A DNA stretch of 5,137 nt, from the NCBI GenBank assembly GCA_031422555.1, contig JANPLZ010000091.1:1-5137 (forward strand). Direction: 5' to 3'. Positions within the stretch are counted from its first letter, which is position 1. The number at the start of each line of letters is the position of its first letter. Positions 1 through 5,137 of this stretch are shown here, one piece after another. A program made the translations under genes and the position numbers. The notes beneath the pieces are model-generated. The model was given only the letters and a program-made list of their open reading frames with translations, did no database searches and was not told the DNA's origin. The DNA comes from JANNAT01 sp031422555 (lineage in GTDB: Bacteria; Pseudomonadota; Alphaproteobacteria; Rhodobacterales; Rhodobacteraceae).

Positions 1-767
1 GCAGACAAGATGAAATCCGTCATCTCGCGCACGTAAACGCTTTCGGTCTCATCGGCCAGACGGCGGGTGCGGTCCAGAAAGCTGCCCTCGCCTTGCGCCA
101 GCATCTGATAGGCGGCGCGCATGGCGGTGATATCGGCGCGGTCCACCCCGCGCCGTTTCAGACCCACAAGATTCAGCCCGTCCAGAATGCCGCGCGGGCC
201 TTGCACCAGACCAAAGGGCAACACATCATTGGTCACCATCGTGACCGCGCCAATGATCGCGCCACGCCCGATGCGGACAAACTGATGGATGCCGGACAAC
301 CCGCCGATGATGACGTCGTCACCGATCACGCAATGCCCGGCCACCGCGACCTGATTGGCCAAAATCACCCGATTGCCCAACACCGCATCATGGCCCACAT
401 GCGCGCCGGTCATCAGCAAACAATCATCGCCCAGCCGGGTGACGCCGCCGCCACCCGCCGTGCCGGTGTTCAACGTGGCCCCTTCGCGGATGCGGCAGCG
501 CGCCCCCACAATCAACCGTGTGCGCTCACCGGCGAATTTCAGATCCTGCGGAATCTCGCCCACGGTGGCAAAGGGAAACACCACTGTGCCTGCGCCAATA
601 TCGGTCCAGCCGGTCAGGACGGCATGCGATTTCACTTCGGCCCCGGCGCCCAGGCTGACCTCGGCCCCGATCAGCGAAAACGCCCCGACCCGTGCGCCAT
701 CCCCTATCACTGCCCCCGGTTCGATATGGGCGGACGGATGAATGATCGCGGTGGCGGCAATGGTCAT
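1..767 (-). CDS. lpxA: Acyl-ACP--UDP-N-acetylglucosamine O-acyltransferase LpxA (3' end cut by window edge)
   Basis: LpxA transfers a 3-hydroxyacyl chain from ACP to the 3-OH of UDP-GlcNAc, the first step of lipid A synthesis, in the cytoplasm. Reading from ATG at 767, 255 codons are open to the window edge with no stop. The E. coli protein has 262 residues, so only a few are missing. The N-terminal two thirds is a left-handed beta-helix of hexapeptide repeats (for example IHPSAHIEPGAVIGDGARVG). Conserved segments include GEIPQDLKFAGE (70-81) and GAHVGHD (121-127), holding His123 and the expected catalytic base His126 (E. coli His125). His145 and the HQF motif at 161-163 also match. GLKRRG (202-207) opens the C-terminal helical region. 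The start lies 4 bases after the fabZ stop, so the two are surely co-transcribed. AAGG near the fabZ end is a weak ribosome site. Residue 174, the acyl-chain ruler position (Gly173 in E. coli), is Ala. Identification is secure. Confidence 0.97.
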   Translation of the reverse strand, partial: MTIAATAIIHPSAHIEPGAVIGDGARVGAFSLIGAEVSLGAGAEVKSHAVLTGWTDIGAGTVVFPFATVGEIPQDLKFAGERTRLIVGARCRIREGATLNTGTAGGGGVTRLGDDCLLMTGAHVGHDAVLGNRVILANQVAVAGHCVIGDDVIIGGLSGIHQFVRIGRGAIIGAVTMVTNDVLPFGLVQGPRGILDGLNLVGLKRRGVDRADITAMRAAYQMLAQGEGSFLDRTRRLADETESVYVREMTDFILS

Positions 768-771
768 CGGA

Positions 772-1239
772 TCAGGCCTTCGGCACATCGAACATGGCGG
801 TGAACTGCGCTTCGCAGGCCAATTCGCCGTCTACCATGGCGCGGCCTTCAAATTTCCACACCCGCCCCCCGCCGCGCAAGGCCACCACATGCAACTCCAT
901 CACATCGCCGGGCACCACTTTGCGGCGAAACTTGACTGCATCCACCCCCATGAAAAACACATTGGCGTTTTTATCGACCAAATCCATCGACAGCCCGACC
1001 AGAATACCGCTGGTCTGCGCCATCGCCTCGACGATCATCACCCCGGGAAAAATTGGCATATTGGGGAAATGGCCGACAAACTGCGGCTCGTTTGCGGTGA
1101 CGTTCTTGATCCCGATGCAGGATTTGTTGACAATGATATCGCGCACCTTATCGACCAGCAAAAACGGATAGCGGTGCGGGATGATCCGCTTGATCAAGGC
1201 AAGATCGGCGGTCAACATCGGCGGGCTGGCATCGGTCAT
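772..1239 (-). CDS. fabZ: 3-hydroxyacyl-[acyl-carrier-protein] dehydratase FabZ
   Basis: FabZ dehydrates (3R)-3-hydroxyacyl-ACP to trans-2-enoyl-ACP in the cytosolic type II fatty-acid elongation cycle, and so competes with LpxA and LpxD for hydroxyacyl-ACP. The 155-residue protein is full length for the family and has a single hot-dog fold. Visible motifs are IPHRYPFLLVD (20-30), then NEPQFVGHFP (50-59) with catalytic His57, and PIFPGVMIVEAMAQ (62-75) with catalytic Glu71 on the central helix. KFRRKVVPGD (103-112) is also typical. ATG at 1239 is chosen because AGGGGA lies 6 bases upstream. The gene follows skp after a 105-base spacer in which I see no convincing terminator, and it precedes lpxA by 4 bases. 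lpxD, which separates skp and fabZ in E. coli, is absent. Identification is secure. Confidence 0.98.
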   Translation of the reverse strand: MTDASPPMLTADLALIKRIIPHRYPFLLVDKVRDIIVNKSCIGIKNVTANEPQFVGHFPNMPIFPGVMIVEAMAQTSGILVGLSMDLVDKNANVFFMGVDAVKFRRKVVPGDVMELHVVALRGGGRVWKFEGRAMVDGELACEAQFTAMFDVPKA

Positions 1240-1245
1240 TGGTCG

Positions 1246-1251
1246 TCCCCT
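1246..1251 (-). promoter_or_regulatory. Ribosome binding site of fabZ
   Basis: On the minus strand AGGGGA stands 6 bases before the fabZ ATG at 1239. It is one of the better Shine-Dalgarno matches in the window and fixes the fabZ start at 1239 rather than at the in-frame Met8. It implies fabZ is initiated independently of skp, whose stop codon is 105 bases upstream. Confidence 0.6.
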
Positions 1252-1344
1252 ATGGTCTGGCCCTCTTGATGGGGCGTAGTCTTGTGGCTAGCAAATCCGG
1301 CTGCATGAAACAAGCGGCGCAAAACTGGCAAGACCAAACCAGCG

Positions 1345-2028
1345 TTAAGGGGTTGCGGGCGCTGGCGCAGGTGCGGGTGCTGGCGGCGTGGTGGGCGCAA
1401 GGGTTGATCCATCGCCCAGCTTGGCGTCGATTTGGGCAATCACCTCATCGGTGATGTCGATCGCCCCCAGTGACACCACAATCGCCGCCTGATTGATGAT
1501 GGCTGACGCGCCCAACGTCACCATGTAATCGCCGATCATCGGGGCCACGGTTTGAAAAAACTGCTGCTGCGCGCTGTCGCGCCGGGCGATATAGGCGTCA
1601 AACTTGGCATCTTGCGCCGTGCGCAACGCTTCGACTTTCGTGTCGAACGCATCAGCAAGAGCGCGAAACTCTGGCAACGGCATGCCGGCGCGGCGGTCGG
1701 TCAGGCTGCGTTCTTCGGCCTCTAAAGCTGCATCTATCGCGCGGTTTTCAACCTTAAGCGCTTCGGCCTCTTGCTCGGCCGCGGCGCGCACCGCCTGCCC
1801 GTAAAGCGTGCGCTCAAAAAGCGCGTCCTGATCTATCGTCAGGATCGCCGATTTGGCCGGGCTGGCGTCTTGGGCGGCGACTTGCGCGGCGGCTGAGGCG
1901 GCGCACAGCGCCATCAGCACGGCCAACATGCCGCCGATCTGCCGCCAGCGCCCCGTCCAGCGCCCCGTCCAGTCCCTCGTCCAGTCCCTCGTCCAGCCGC
2001 CCGTCCAGCCCTCCAGCCGCGCAGCCAT
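1345..2028 (-). CDS. skp: OmpH/Skp-family periplasmic chaperone
   Basis: Skp-type chaperones are periplasmic trimers whose helical tentacles hold unfolded outer-membrane proteins on their way to the BAM complex. The reading frame gives 227 residues, against about 160 for E. coli Skp. Residues 8-28 are a Trp-rich WT(G/R)x repeat. A hydrophobic signal segment spans 34-48 (LAVLMALCAASAAA), with likely cleavage between about 46 and 53. The strand segment SAILTIDQDALFERT (60-74) is typical of the family. An Ala/Glu-rich helical, coiled-coil-like part covers about 75-160, a second core segment ending DITDEVIAQIDAKLGDGS covers about 160-208, and a Pro/Ala tail covers 211-227. ATG at 2028 overlaps the bamA stop as TGATG and has no clear ribosome site, suggesting reinitiation after bamA. 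The alternative start is ATG at 1929 (Met34), directly before the hydrophobic core, but it would leave the signal without its basic n-region. Family assignment follows from the fold pattern and from its place after bamA; overall identity to E. coli Skp looks low. Confidence 0.9.
   Translation of the reverse strand: MAARLEGWTGGWTRDWTRDWTGRWTGRWRQIGGMLAVLMALCAASAAAQVAAQDASPAKSAILTIDQDALFERTLYGQAVRAAAEQEAEALKVENRAIDAALEAEERSLTDRRAGMPLPEFRALADAFDTKVEALRTAQDAKFDAYIARRDSAQQQFFQTVAPMIGDYMVTLGASAIINQAAIVVSLGAIDITDEVIAQIDAKLGDGSTLAPTTPPAPAPAPAPATP
1949..2008 (-). repeat. 12-bp tandem repeat, five units, in the 5' end of skp
   Basis: Five consecutive 12-base units occupy 1949-1960, 1961-1972, 1973-1984, 1985-1996 and 1997-2008. 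Each ends in CGTCCAG on the plus strand. Units 1 and 2 are identical (CGCCCCGTCCAG), as are units 3 and 4 (TCCCTCGTCCAG); unit 5 is CCGCCCGTCCAG. A degenerate partial copy follows to about 2016. On the minus strand each unit starts CTGGACG and, in the skp frame, encodes a tetrapeptide WT(G/R)(G/D/R), giving Trp at residues 8, 12, 16, 20, 24 and 28. The unit is a multiple of three, so copy-number change would not shift the frame. The pairs of identical neighbours point to recent duplication by slippage. Confidence 0.92.
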
Positions 2029-4367
2029 CAGAACTGCGTCGAAATCGTCAGGTCGAACTTTTGCTCGCGGTCATAGGTTTCTTTCTTGATCGCATCGGTA
2101 AAGTTAAACCGCAACGGACCAATCGGCGTGTCCCAGAACAGCGATACCCCCACCACCGACCGGGTGGTGAAATCGGCACCAACAACCCCCGGCCCGGTGA
2201 CATCCAGATCCCAGACCGACCCTACATCAACAAACACGCCGCCCTTGATGCCATACTCTTCGGGCAGACCCAGCGGGAAATCGGCCTCAAGCCGGGCCAC
2301 CGCAAACAAGTTGCCGCCCAATGCGTCTTTGTTTGCAGCGCCTTCATCGCGCGGGCCGATGCCGTTGAATTCAAAGCCGCGTATCTTGCCGTTGCCAAAA
2401 AACCGGTCGGTCACCCGCGTGTTATAGCCGCCAAAACTTTTGACCAAACCGCCCTCGACGATGGCGCGCACGGTGACTTCTTCGTTGAAGATCTTGGTCT
2501 CTGCCAAGGCCAGCGCGGTGGTCTGGATGTATTTCACATCACCGCCAAGGCCGCCAAAATCCTGACTAAAGCGGAACAGATAGCCGCCTTTGGTGTTCAC
2601 CCCGCCCGCTCTGTTGTCAAAAGAATAGGTATAGCCAAGCGCACTGCCCAACTGGCCACCAAGGGCGGCTTCGGCCGTTAACAACGGCGACGCACCCGCC
2701 GCCACATTGGTTACCGAATCTTGAAAAATCTTATAGCGCACTTCCAGCCGCGACAGCTCTCCGACCGGGAATTCCAAGGCCGGGCTGACCGAAATGTTGC
2801 GGGTATCGTAACTGGCGGTGGCCTGTTTGGTCTGCCGGTAGGCTGCCGAAAACTTCAGCTTCAGATCCCGGCCCAGAAACGCCGGTTCAACAAAACCGAT
2901 GCTGCTGTCCACCGTATCGCTGCCGGTGGTGATATTGACGCTAAGTGCCTGACCACGGCCCAGAAAGTTGGCTTCCGAAAAGCCAATGTTGATGCCGATA
3001 CCGGCATTGACGCCAAAGGTTGCACCAAAACTAAGCGAGCCGGTCGGGGCCTCTTCGACATCCACGTTGACCACCACCTGATCGGGGGCCGACCCCGGCG
3101 CGCTGTCAACATTGGCATCGACGAAATAGCCCAGCGCGCGGATGCGTTCAGCCGCCTGACGAATTTCGCGCGGGTTAAAGGGGTCGCCTTCGACAGTGCG
3201 GAACTGGCGGCGCACCACTTGATCCAGCGTTGTGGTATTTCCTTCAATATCAATGCGTTCAACGAATATCTTCTCACCGCGCTTTAGCACAAATTCGATG
3301 TCCAAAGTGCCTTCGCGTTCGTTGCGCACCACGCGCGGCTCGATCCGCAGAAAGTTCAAACCTTTCTTCAGCGCCAGATTTTCCATCCGCGCGATGTTAT
3401 TTTCAATCACCGCGGGCGAATAGGTCACGCCCGAGCGCATCTTTTGCACCGCAATGAATTCGGCGGCGTTGACGGTTTCAATTTCCGACACCGTCGAGAT
3501 TTTGCCAATCTTGAAACTTTGGCCTTCGCGCACGGTGAAGGTGACAAAATTCGCATCCCGTTCGCGGCTTAATTCACCGGATGCATCCAGCACCTGCACG
3601 TCAACAAAGCCGCGCGACAAGTAGAAATCGCGCAAAAGCTGTTTGTCCAGTTCCAGCCGCTCGGGCACAAACGTGTCGCCCTTGATCACTTCGCGCAGAA
3701 AACCGGCTTGCTTGGTGTCCAGCACCTGACGCAACCGGCGGTCCGAAAAGGCGCGGTTGCCGACAAACGACAACCGTTCAATTTCAACGGTTTTGCCCTC
3801 GGAAATTTCAAACACCAGATCAACCCGGTTGTCAGACCGCCGGATAAGGCGCGGATCAACGGTGGCGGCCAGCCGCCCCTGCACGCGGTAGGCTTCGGCC
3901 AAGGCTGCGGCATCGGCTTCGGCTTGGGCGGGCGAATAGACCAGCCGCGATCTGGATTTGATGATTGTGGTCAGAATCTCGTCTTTCAGGCGCTTGTTGC
4001 CCTGAAAATCGACCACATTGACCATCGGAAATTCTTTGACCCGGATCAACAGGGACCCGCCGTTCGGCACCAGTTCCACGGTCTCGAAAAGGCCGGACTG
4101 CACGATGCGCTGATAGGCGTCGTTCAAAGCGCCGGCAGACACCGCCTCGCCACGGGCGATTCCCGCATAGTTCAGGATCGTCGCCGCTTCGATGCGCTCG
4201 TTGCCTTCGATCACCACATTTGAAAAGCTGTAGGTCTGTGCTGCGGCAGGGGTGAAGAAGGGGGTGGAAACCATTGCGCCCGAAAGCAGAATTGCCACAA
4301 GTGCGGGTCGTAATACCCGCCGGGCTTTCGTTGGGCGCATGTGAATTGCCCTTGCCATTTTCTGCAT
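2028..4367 (-). CDS. bamA: Outer membrane protein assembly factor BamA
   Basis: BamA is the Omp85-family core of the BAM complex and folds beta-barrel proteins into the outer membrane. From ATG at 4367 it has 779 residues, normal for the family. A signal peptide ends near PAAA|QTYSF (cleavage about residue 43). Five POTRA domains follow at roughly 46-112, 115-191, 194-281, 284-363 and 366-440. The 16-strand barrel spans about 444-779. The L6 loop motif is IRGF (662-665, in GKIRGFEFNGIGPR), matching the (V/I)RGF signature, and the protein ends in Phe after a KFDLTISTQF beta-signal. ATG at 4367 is preferred because GGGGG lies 6 bases upstream. An in-frame GTG at 4385 has no good ribosome site, and ATG at 4340 (770 residues, AGGG 8 bases upstream) remains possible. 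The stop overlaps the skp start by one base. Its position after rseP is the widely conserved arrangement. Confidence 0.98.
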   Translation of the reverse strand: MQKMARAIHMRPTKARRVLRPALVAILLSGAMVSTPFFTPAAAQTYSFSNVVIEGNERIEAATILNYAGIARGEAVSAGALNDAYQRIVQSGLFETVELVPNGGSLLIRVKEFPMVNVVDFQGNKRLKDEILTTIIKSRSRLVYSPAQAEADAAALAEAYRVQGRLAATVDPRLIRRSDNRVDLVFEISEGKTVEIERLSFVGNRAFSDRRLRQVLDTKQAGFLREVIKGDTFVPERLELDKQLLRDFYLSRGFVDVQVLDASGELSRERDANFVTFTVREGQSFKIGKISTVSEIETVNAAEFIAVQKMRSGVTYSPAVIENNIARMENLALKKGLNFLRIEPRVVRNEREGTLDIEFVLKRGEKIFVERIDIEGNTTTLDQVVRRQFRTVEGDPFNPREIRQAAERIRALGYFVDANVDSAPGSAPDQVVVNVDVEEAPTGSLSFGATFGVNAGIGINIGFSEANFLGRGQALSVNITTGSDTVDSSIGFVEPAFLGRDLKLKFSAAYRQTKQATASYDTRNISVSPALEFPVGELSRLEVRYKIFQDSVTNVAAGASPLLTAEAALGGQLGSALGYTYSFDNRAGGVNTKGGYLFRFSQDFGGLGGDVKYIQTTALALAETKIFNEEVTVRAIVEGGLVKSFGGYNTRVTDRFFGNGKIRGFEFNGIGPRDEGAANKDALGGNLFAVARLEADFPLGLPEEYGIKGGVFVDVGSVWDLDVTGPGVVGADFTTRSVVGVSLFWDTPIGPLRFNFTDAIKKETYDREQKFDLTISTQF

Positions 4368-4373
4368 AACTCG

Positions 4374-4378
4374 CCCCC
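4374..4378 (-). promoter_or_regulatory. Ribosome binding site favouring the bamA start at 4367
   Basis: GGGGG on the minus strand is placed 6 bases before ATG 4367. The competing starts are GTG 4385, with only a vague GAGAT upstream, and ATG 4340, with AGGG 8 bases upstream. The choice affects only the n-region of the signal peptide and not the mature protein. Confidence 0.4.
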
Positions 4379-4400
4379 GGATCACAATATCTCGTGTCCA

Positions 4401-4429
4401 TGACTAGACCGATTGGCAGGGCTTGTCAA
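4401..4429 (-). promoter_or_regulatory. Possible sigma-70 promoter for bamA
   Basis: On the minus strand a perfect -35 hexamer TTGACA (4429-4424) is followed after exactly 17 bases by TAGTCA (4406-4401), a poor -10 match that agrees with TATAAT only in its first two bases. Transcription would begin near 4393, leaving a leader of about 25 bases before the bamA ATG at 4367 and almost none before GTG 4385. Weak -10 elements paired with TTGAC-type -35 elements are common in alphaproteobacteria, but this rests on one good hexamer and could be chance. Confidence 0.35.
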
Positions 4430-4437
4430 AAGGCTGT

Positions 4438-4496
4438 GGCGCAAGATTTACAATTACTGCGCAGATCGGCAAATCTGTCCGTCCGGAAATTGCGCC
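4438..4496 (-). other. Nested inverted repeats in the spacer before bamA
   Basis: A perfect 7-bp inverted repeat, GGCGCAA (4438-4444) and TTGCGCC (4490-4496), encloses 45 bases. Within it lies a smaller hairpin, CAGAT (4462-4466) and ATCTG (4473-4477), with a 6-base loop. The outer arm begins on the base directly after the stop codon of the small gene at 4497-4634. On the minus-strand transcript a short TTTT occurs about 5 bases beyond the outer stem. This could be a weak attenuator or processing structure between the rseP side and bamA. It is not a classical intrinsic terminator, because the outer loop is long and the U run is short. Confidence 0.3.
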
Positions 4497-4634
4497 TTAG
4501 GGTTGAACCAAAGTCGACCCCAAAAACGCCCCCGCCAGCAGCCCGACGATCACGGTGCCAAAGCTGAAAACCCGGTCCCAATTCAGCCAGACCAACAGCG
4601 ACAAGCCTTTGTATCCGTTCATAACTGTTTGCAT
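4497..4634 (-). CDS. Small single-pass membrane protein, function unknown, between rseP and bamA
   Basis: I do not recognise a named family. Reading from ATG at 4634, the gene encodes 45 residues ending in TAA at 4497. AAGGG lies 7 bases upstream of this ATG, which favours it over the in-frame ATG at 4622 (41 residues). The first half has a short hydrophobic run, GLSLLVWL (10-17), then NWDR (18-21) with the main charged residues. A continuous hydrophobic helix follows at about 22-43, rich in small residues, with Gly31, Gly35 and Gly39 forming a GxxxGxxxG glycine zipper. Third codon positions are mostly G or C, as in the neighbouring genes. The gene is co-directional, 80 bases after the rseP stop and 129 bases before bamA. 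A role in the inner membrane, perhaps beside RseP or envelope assembly, is only inference from location. The antisense frame is also open, so coding status rests on the ribosome site, composition and a coherent membrane helix. Confidence 0.6.
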   Translation of the reverse strand: MQTVMNGYKGLSLLVWLNWDRVFSFGTVIVGLLAGAFLGSTLVQP

Positions 4635-4641
4635 TTCAACA

Positions 4642-4646
4642 CCCTT
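4642..4646 (-). promoter_or_regulatory. Ribosome binding site of the small membrane protein gene
   Basis: AAGGG on the minus strand with a 7-base spacer (TGTTGAA) precedes ATG 4634. It would be 19 bases from ATG 4622, too far, so it decides the longer 45-residue start. A 10-bp palindrome TTGCATGCAA (4653-4662) lies just upstream; its meaning is unknown. Confidence 0.45.
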
Positions 4647-4714
4647 GCGGCTTTGCATGCAAGACGATTACGCTTTGATTGTGGCAGCACTGTGTCGAGG
4701 CCCGCGTTTTGGCT

Positions 4715-5137
4715 TCAGGCGCAGAACAAATCATTGGTCAGCGCAAAGGCCATGAACGACAAGATCAGCATCAGGCCCGCCGTCATCAACAGATTAAGCG
4801 CCCGCGCCGACGGTGGTTTGCCGGTGACCGCCTCAAAGGCATAAAACACCAGATGGCCACCATCCAGCACCGGGATAGGGAACAGGTTCAACATGCCAAT
4901 TCCCAACGACAGCGCCGCCAACATGCTGAAAAACACCTCGGGTCCTGATCTGGCGGCGTCACCCATCACTTCGGCCATGCCAATCGGTCCGGCGATATTG
5001 CACGAACTGATCGAGCCGGTAAGCACATGCCACAGCCCCGACAGCGATGATTTTGACACAAACCACGCCTGCCCTGCCGAAAGCTGTATGGTCTCCCACA
5101 AACCGGCGCGGCGCATTTCGGGATCAAACAGCAGCCC
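4715..5137 (-). CDS. rseP: RIP metalloprotease RseP, site-2 protease M50 family (5' part cut by window edge)
   Basis: RseP is an inner-membrane zinc protease that cuts substrates inside the membrane. Known roles are anti-sigma factor release (E. coli RseA), clearing of signal-peptide remnants, and PodJ processing by the Caulobacter homologue MmpA. Only the C-terminal 140 codons are present; the frame stays open to the window edge, so the Met at 5116 is internal and not the start. Visible parts are the end of the PDZ-linked region, the NIAGPIGMAEV segment (47-57 of the fragment), and a membrane helix leading into NLFPIPVLDGGH (84-95). That motif contains the LDG signature (91-93), whose Asp is the third zinc ligand. 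A last membrane helix (about 117-136) follows. The HExxH motif would lie outside the window. It is the first gene of the bamA side and ends 80 bases before the small membrane protein gene. Identification is secure. Confidence 0.96.
   Translation of the reverse strand, partial: GLLFDPEMRRAGLWETIQLSAGQAWFVSKSSLSGLWHVLTGSISSCNIAGPIGMAEVMGDAARSGPEVFFSMLAALSLGIGMLNLFPIPVLDGGHLVFYAFEAVTGKPPSARALNLLMTAGLMLILSFMAFALTNDLFCA

Noticed and set aside
93..803. Long plus-strand open frame of 236 codons
   Set aside because: It lies antisense to lpxA, with His-, Gln- and Arg-rich composition and no family resemblance. It is a shadow of a GC-rich gene with biased third positions.
1279..1334. GTCTTG/CAAGAC inverted repeat between skp and fabZ as a terminator
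   Set aside because: It is only 6 bp with a 44-base loop and no U-run, which is expected by chance; fabZ and lpxA probably remain in the same operon.
1236..1439. Minus-strand 67-codon frame overlapping the skp 3' end and touching the fabZ start as ATGA
   Set aside because: The ATGA contact looks like translational coupling, but the frame is mostly an alternate reading of the skp tail with low-complexity Pro/Arg/Gln composition and no ribosome site. fabZ has its own.
1902..1917. Possible lipoprotein signal (Cys42 in the Skp signal segment)
   Set aside because: The residue before Cys is Leu, which does not fit the lipobox, and cleavage at an Ala-rich site further on is more natural.
2061..3287. 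Plus-strand frames of 206 and 188 codons opposite bamA
   Set aside because: They are antisense to a well-conserved full-length bamA and have no recognisable motifs.
4379..4386. TGATCC before bamA as a Rhodobacter-type sigma-E -35 element
   Set aside because: It overlaps the bamA ribosome-binding region, so any promoter there would start transcription inside the gene. I also see no matching -10 element.
3686..4401. Minus-strand frames of 75 and 181 codons inside bamA
   Set aside because: They are alternate-frame readings of the intact bamA gene, with Arg/Pro-rich composition.
4413..4844. Plus-strand frames of 143 and 66 codons spanning the rseP-bamA gap
   Set aside because: They run antisense across both the certain rseP 3' end and the small minus-strand gene, have no coherent domain, and the composition fits a shadow frame.

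Overview
The window is a chromosomal envelope-biogenesis cluster from a Gram-negative alphaproteobacterium, most likely of the Rhodobacterales/Rhodobacteraceae. This rests on three things: the gene order rseP - bamA - skp/ompH - fabZ - lpxA, the absence of lpxD between skp and fabZ, and the style of the proteins (an IRGF-type BamA and an OmpH ending in an 'AIDITDEVI...LGDGS' segment plus a Pro/Ala tail). The species cannot be named from the sequence. All convincing genes lie on the minus strand with GC-rich third codon positions. The long plus-strand ORFs are shadows of them.

In the direction of transcription (right to left), the layout is as follows. The C-terminal 140 codons of the site-2 protease RseP run in from the right edge (4715-5137). 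Next is a 347-base stretch, 4368-4714, between rseP and bamA. It is not empty: it holds a probable 45-residue single-pass membrane protein with a glycine-zipper helix (4497-4634), then a structured spacer and a possible promoter for bamA. bamA follows (2028-4367), encoding the outer-membrane protein insertase with five POTRA domains and a barrel. skp/ompH (1345-2028) begins on the last base of the bamA stop codon (TGATG) and carries an unusual 12-bp tandem repeat in its 5' end. After a 105-base spacer come fabZ (772-1239) and, 4 bases later, lpxA, which runs off the left edge (1-767, nearly complete).

The genes form one outer-membrane programme. RseP processes membrane-bound substrates in the inner membrane. 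Skp escorts unfolded outer-membrane proteins through the periplasm, and BamA inserts them. FabZ supplies the fatty-acid elongation cycle that produces hydroxyacyl-ACP precursors, and LpxA uses 3-hydroxyacyl-ACP for the first step of lipid A synthesis.

I found no mobile element, CRISPR array, tRNA, rRNA or defence system, and no clearly new multi-gene system. The points most worth checking are the small membrane protein gene, the WT-rich repeat and start-site ambiguity of skp, and the alanine at the acyl-chain ruler position of LpxA.
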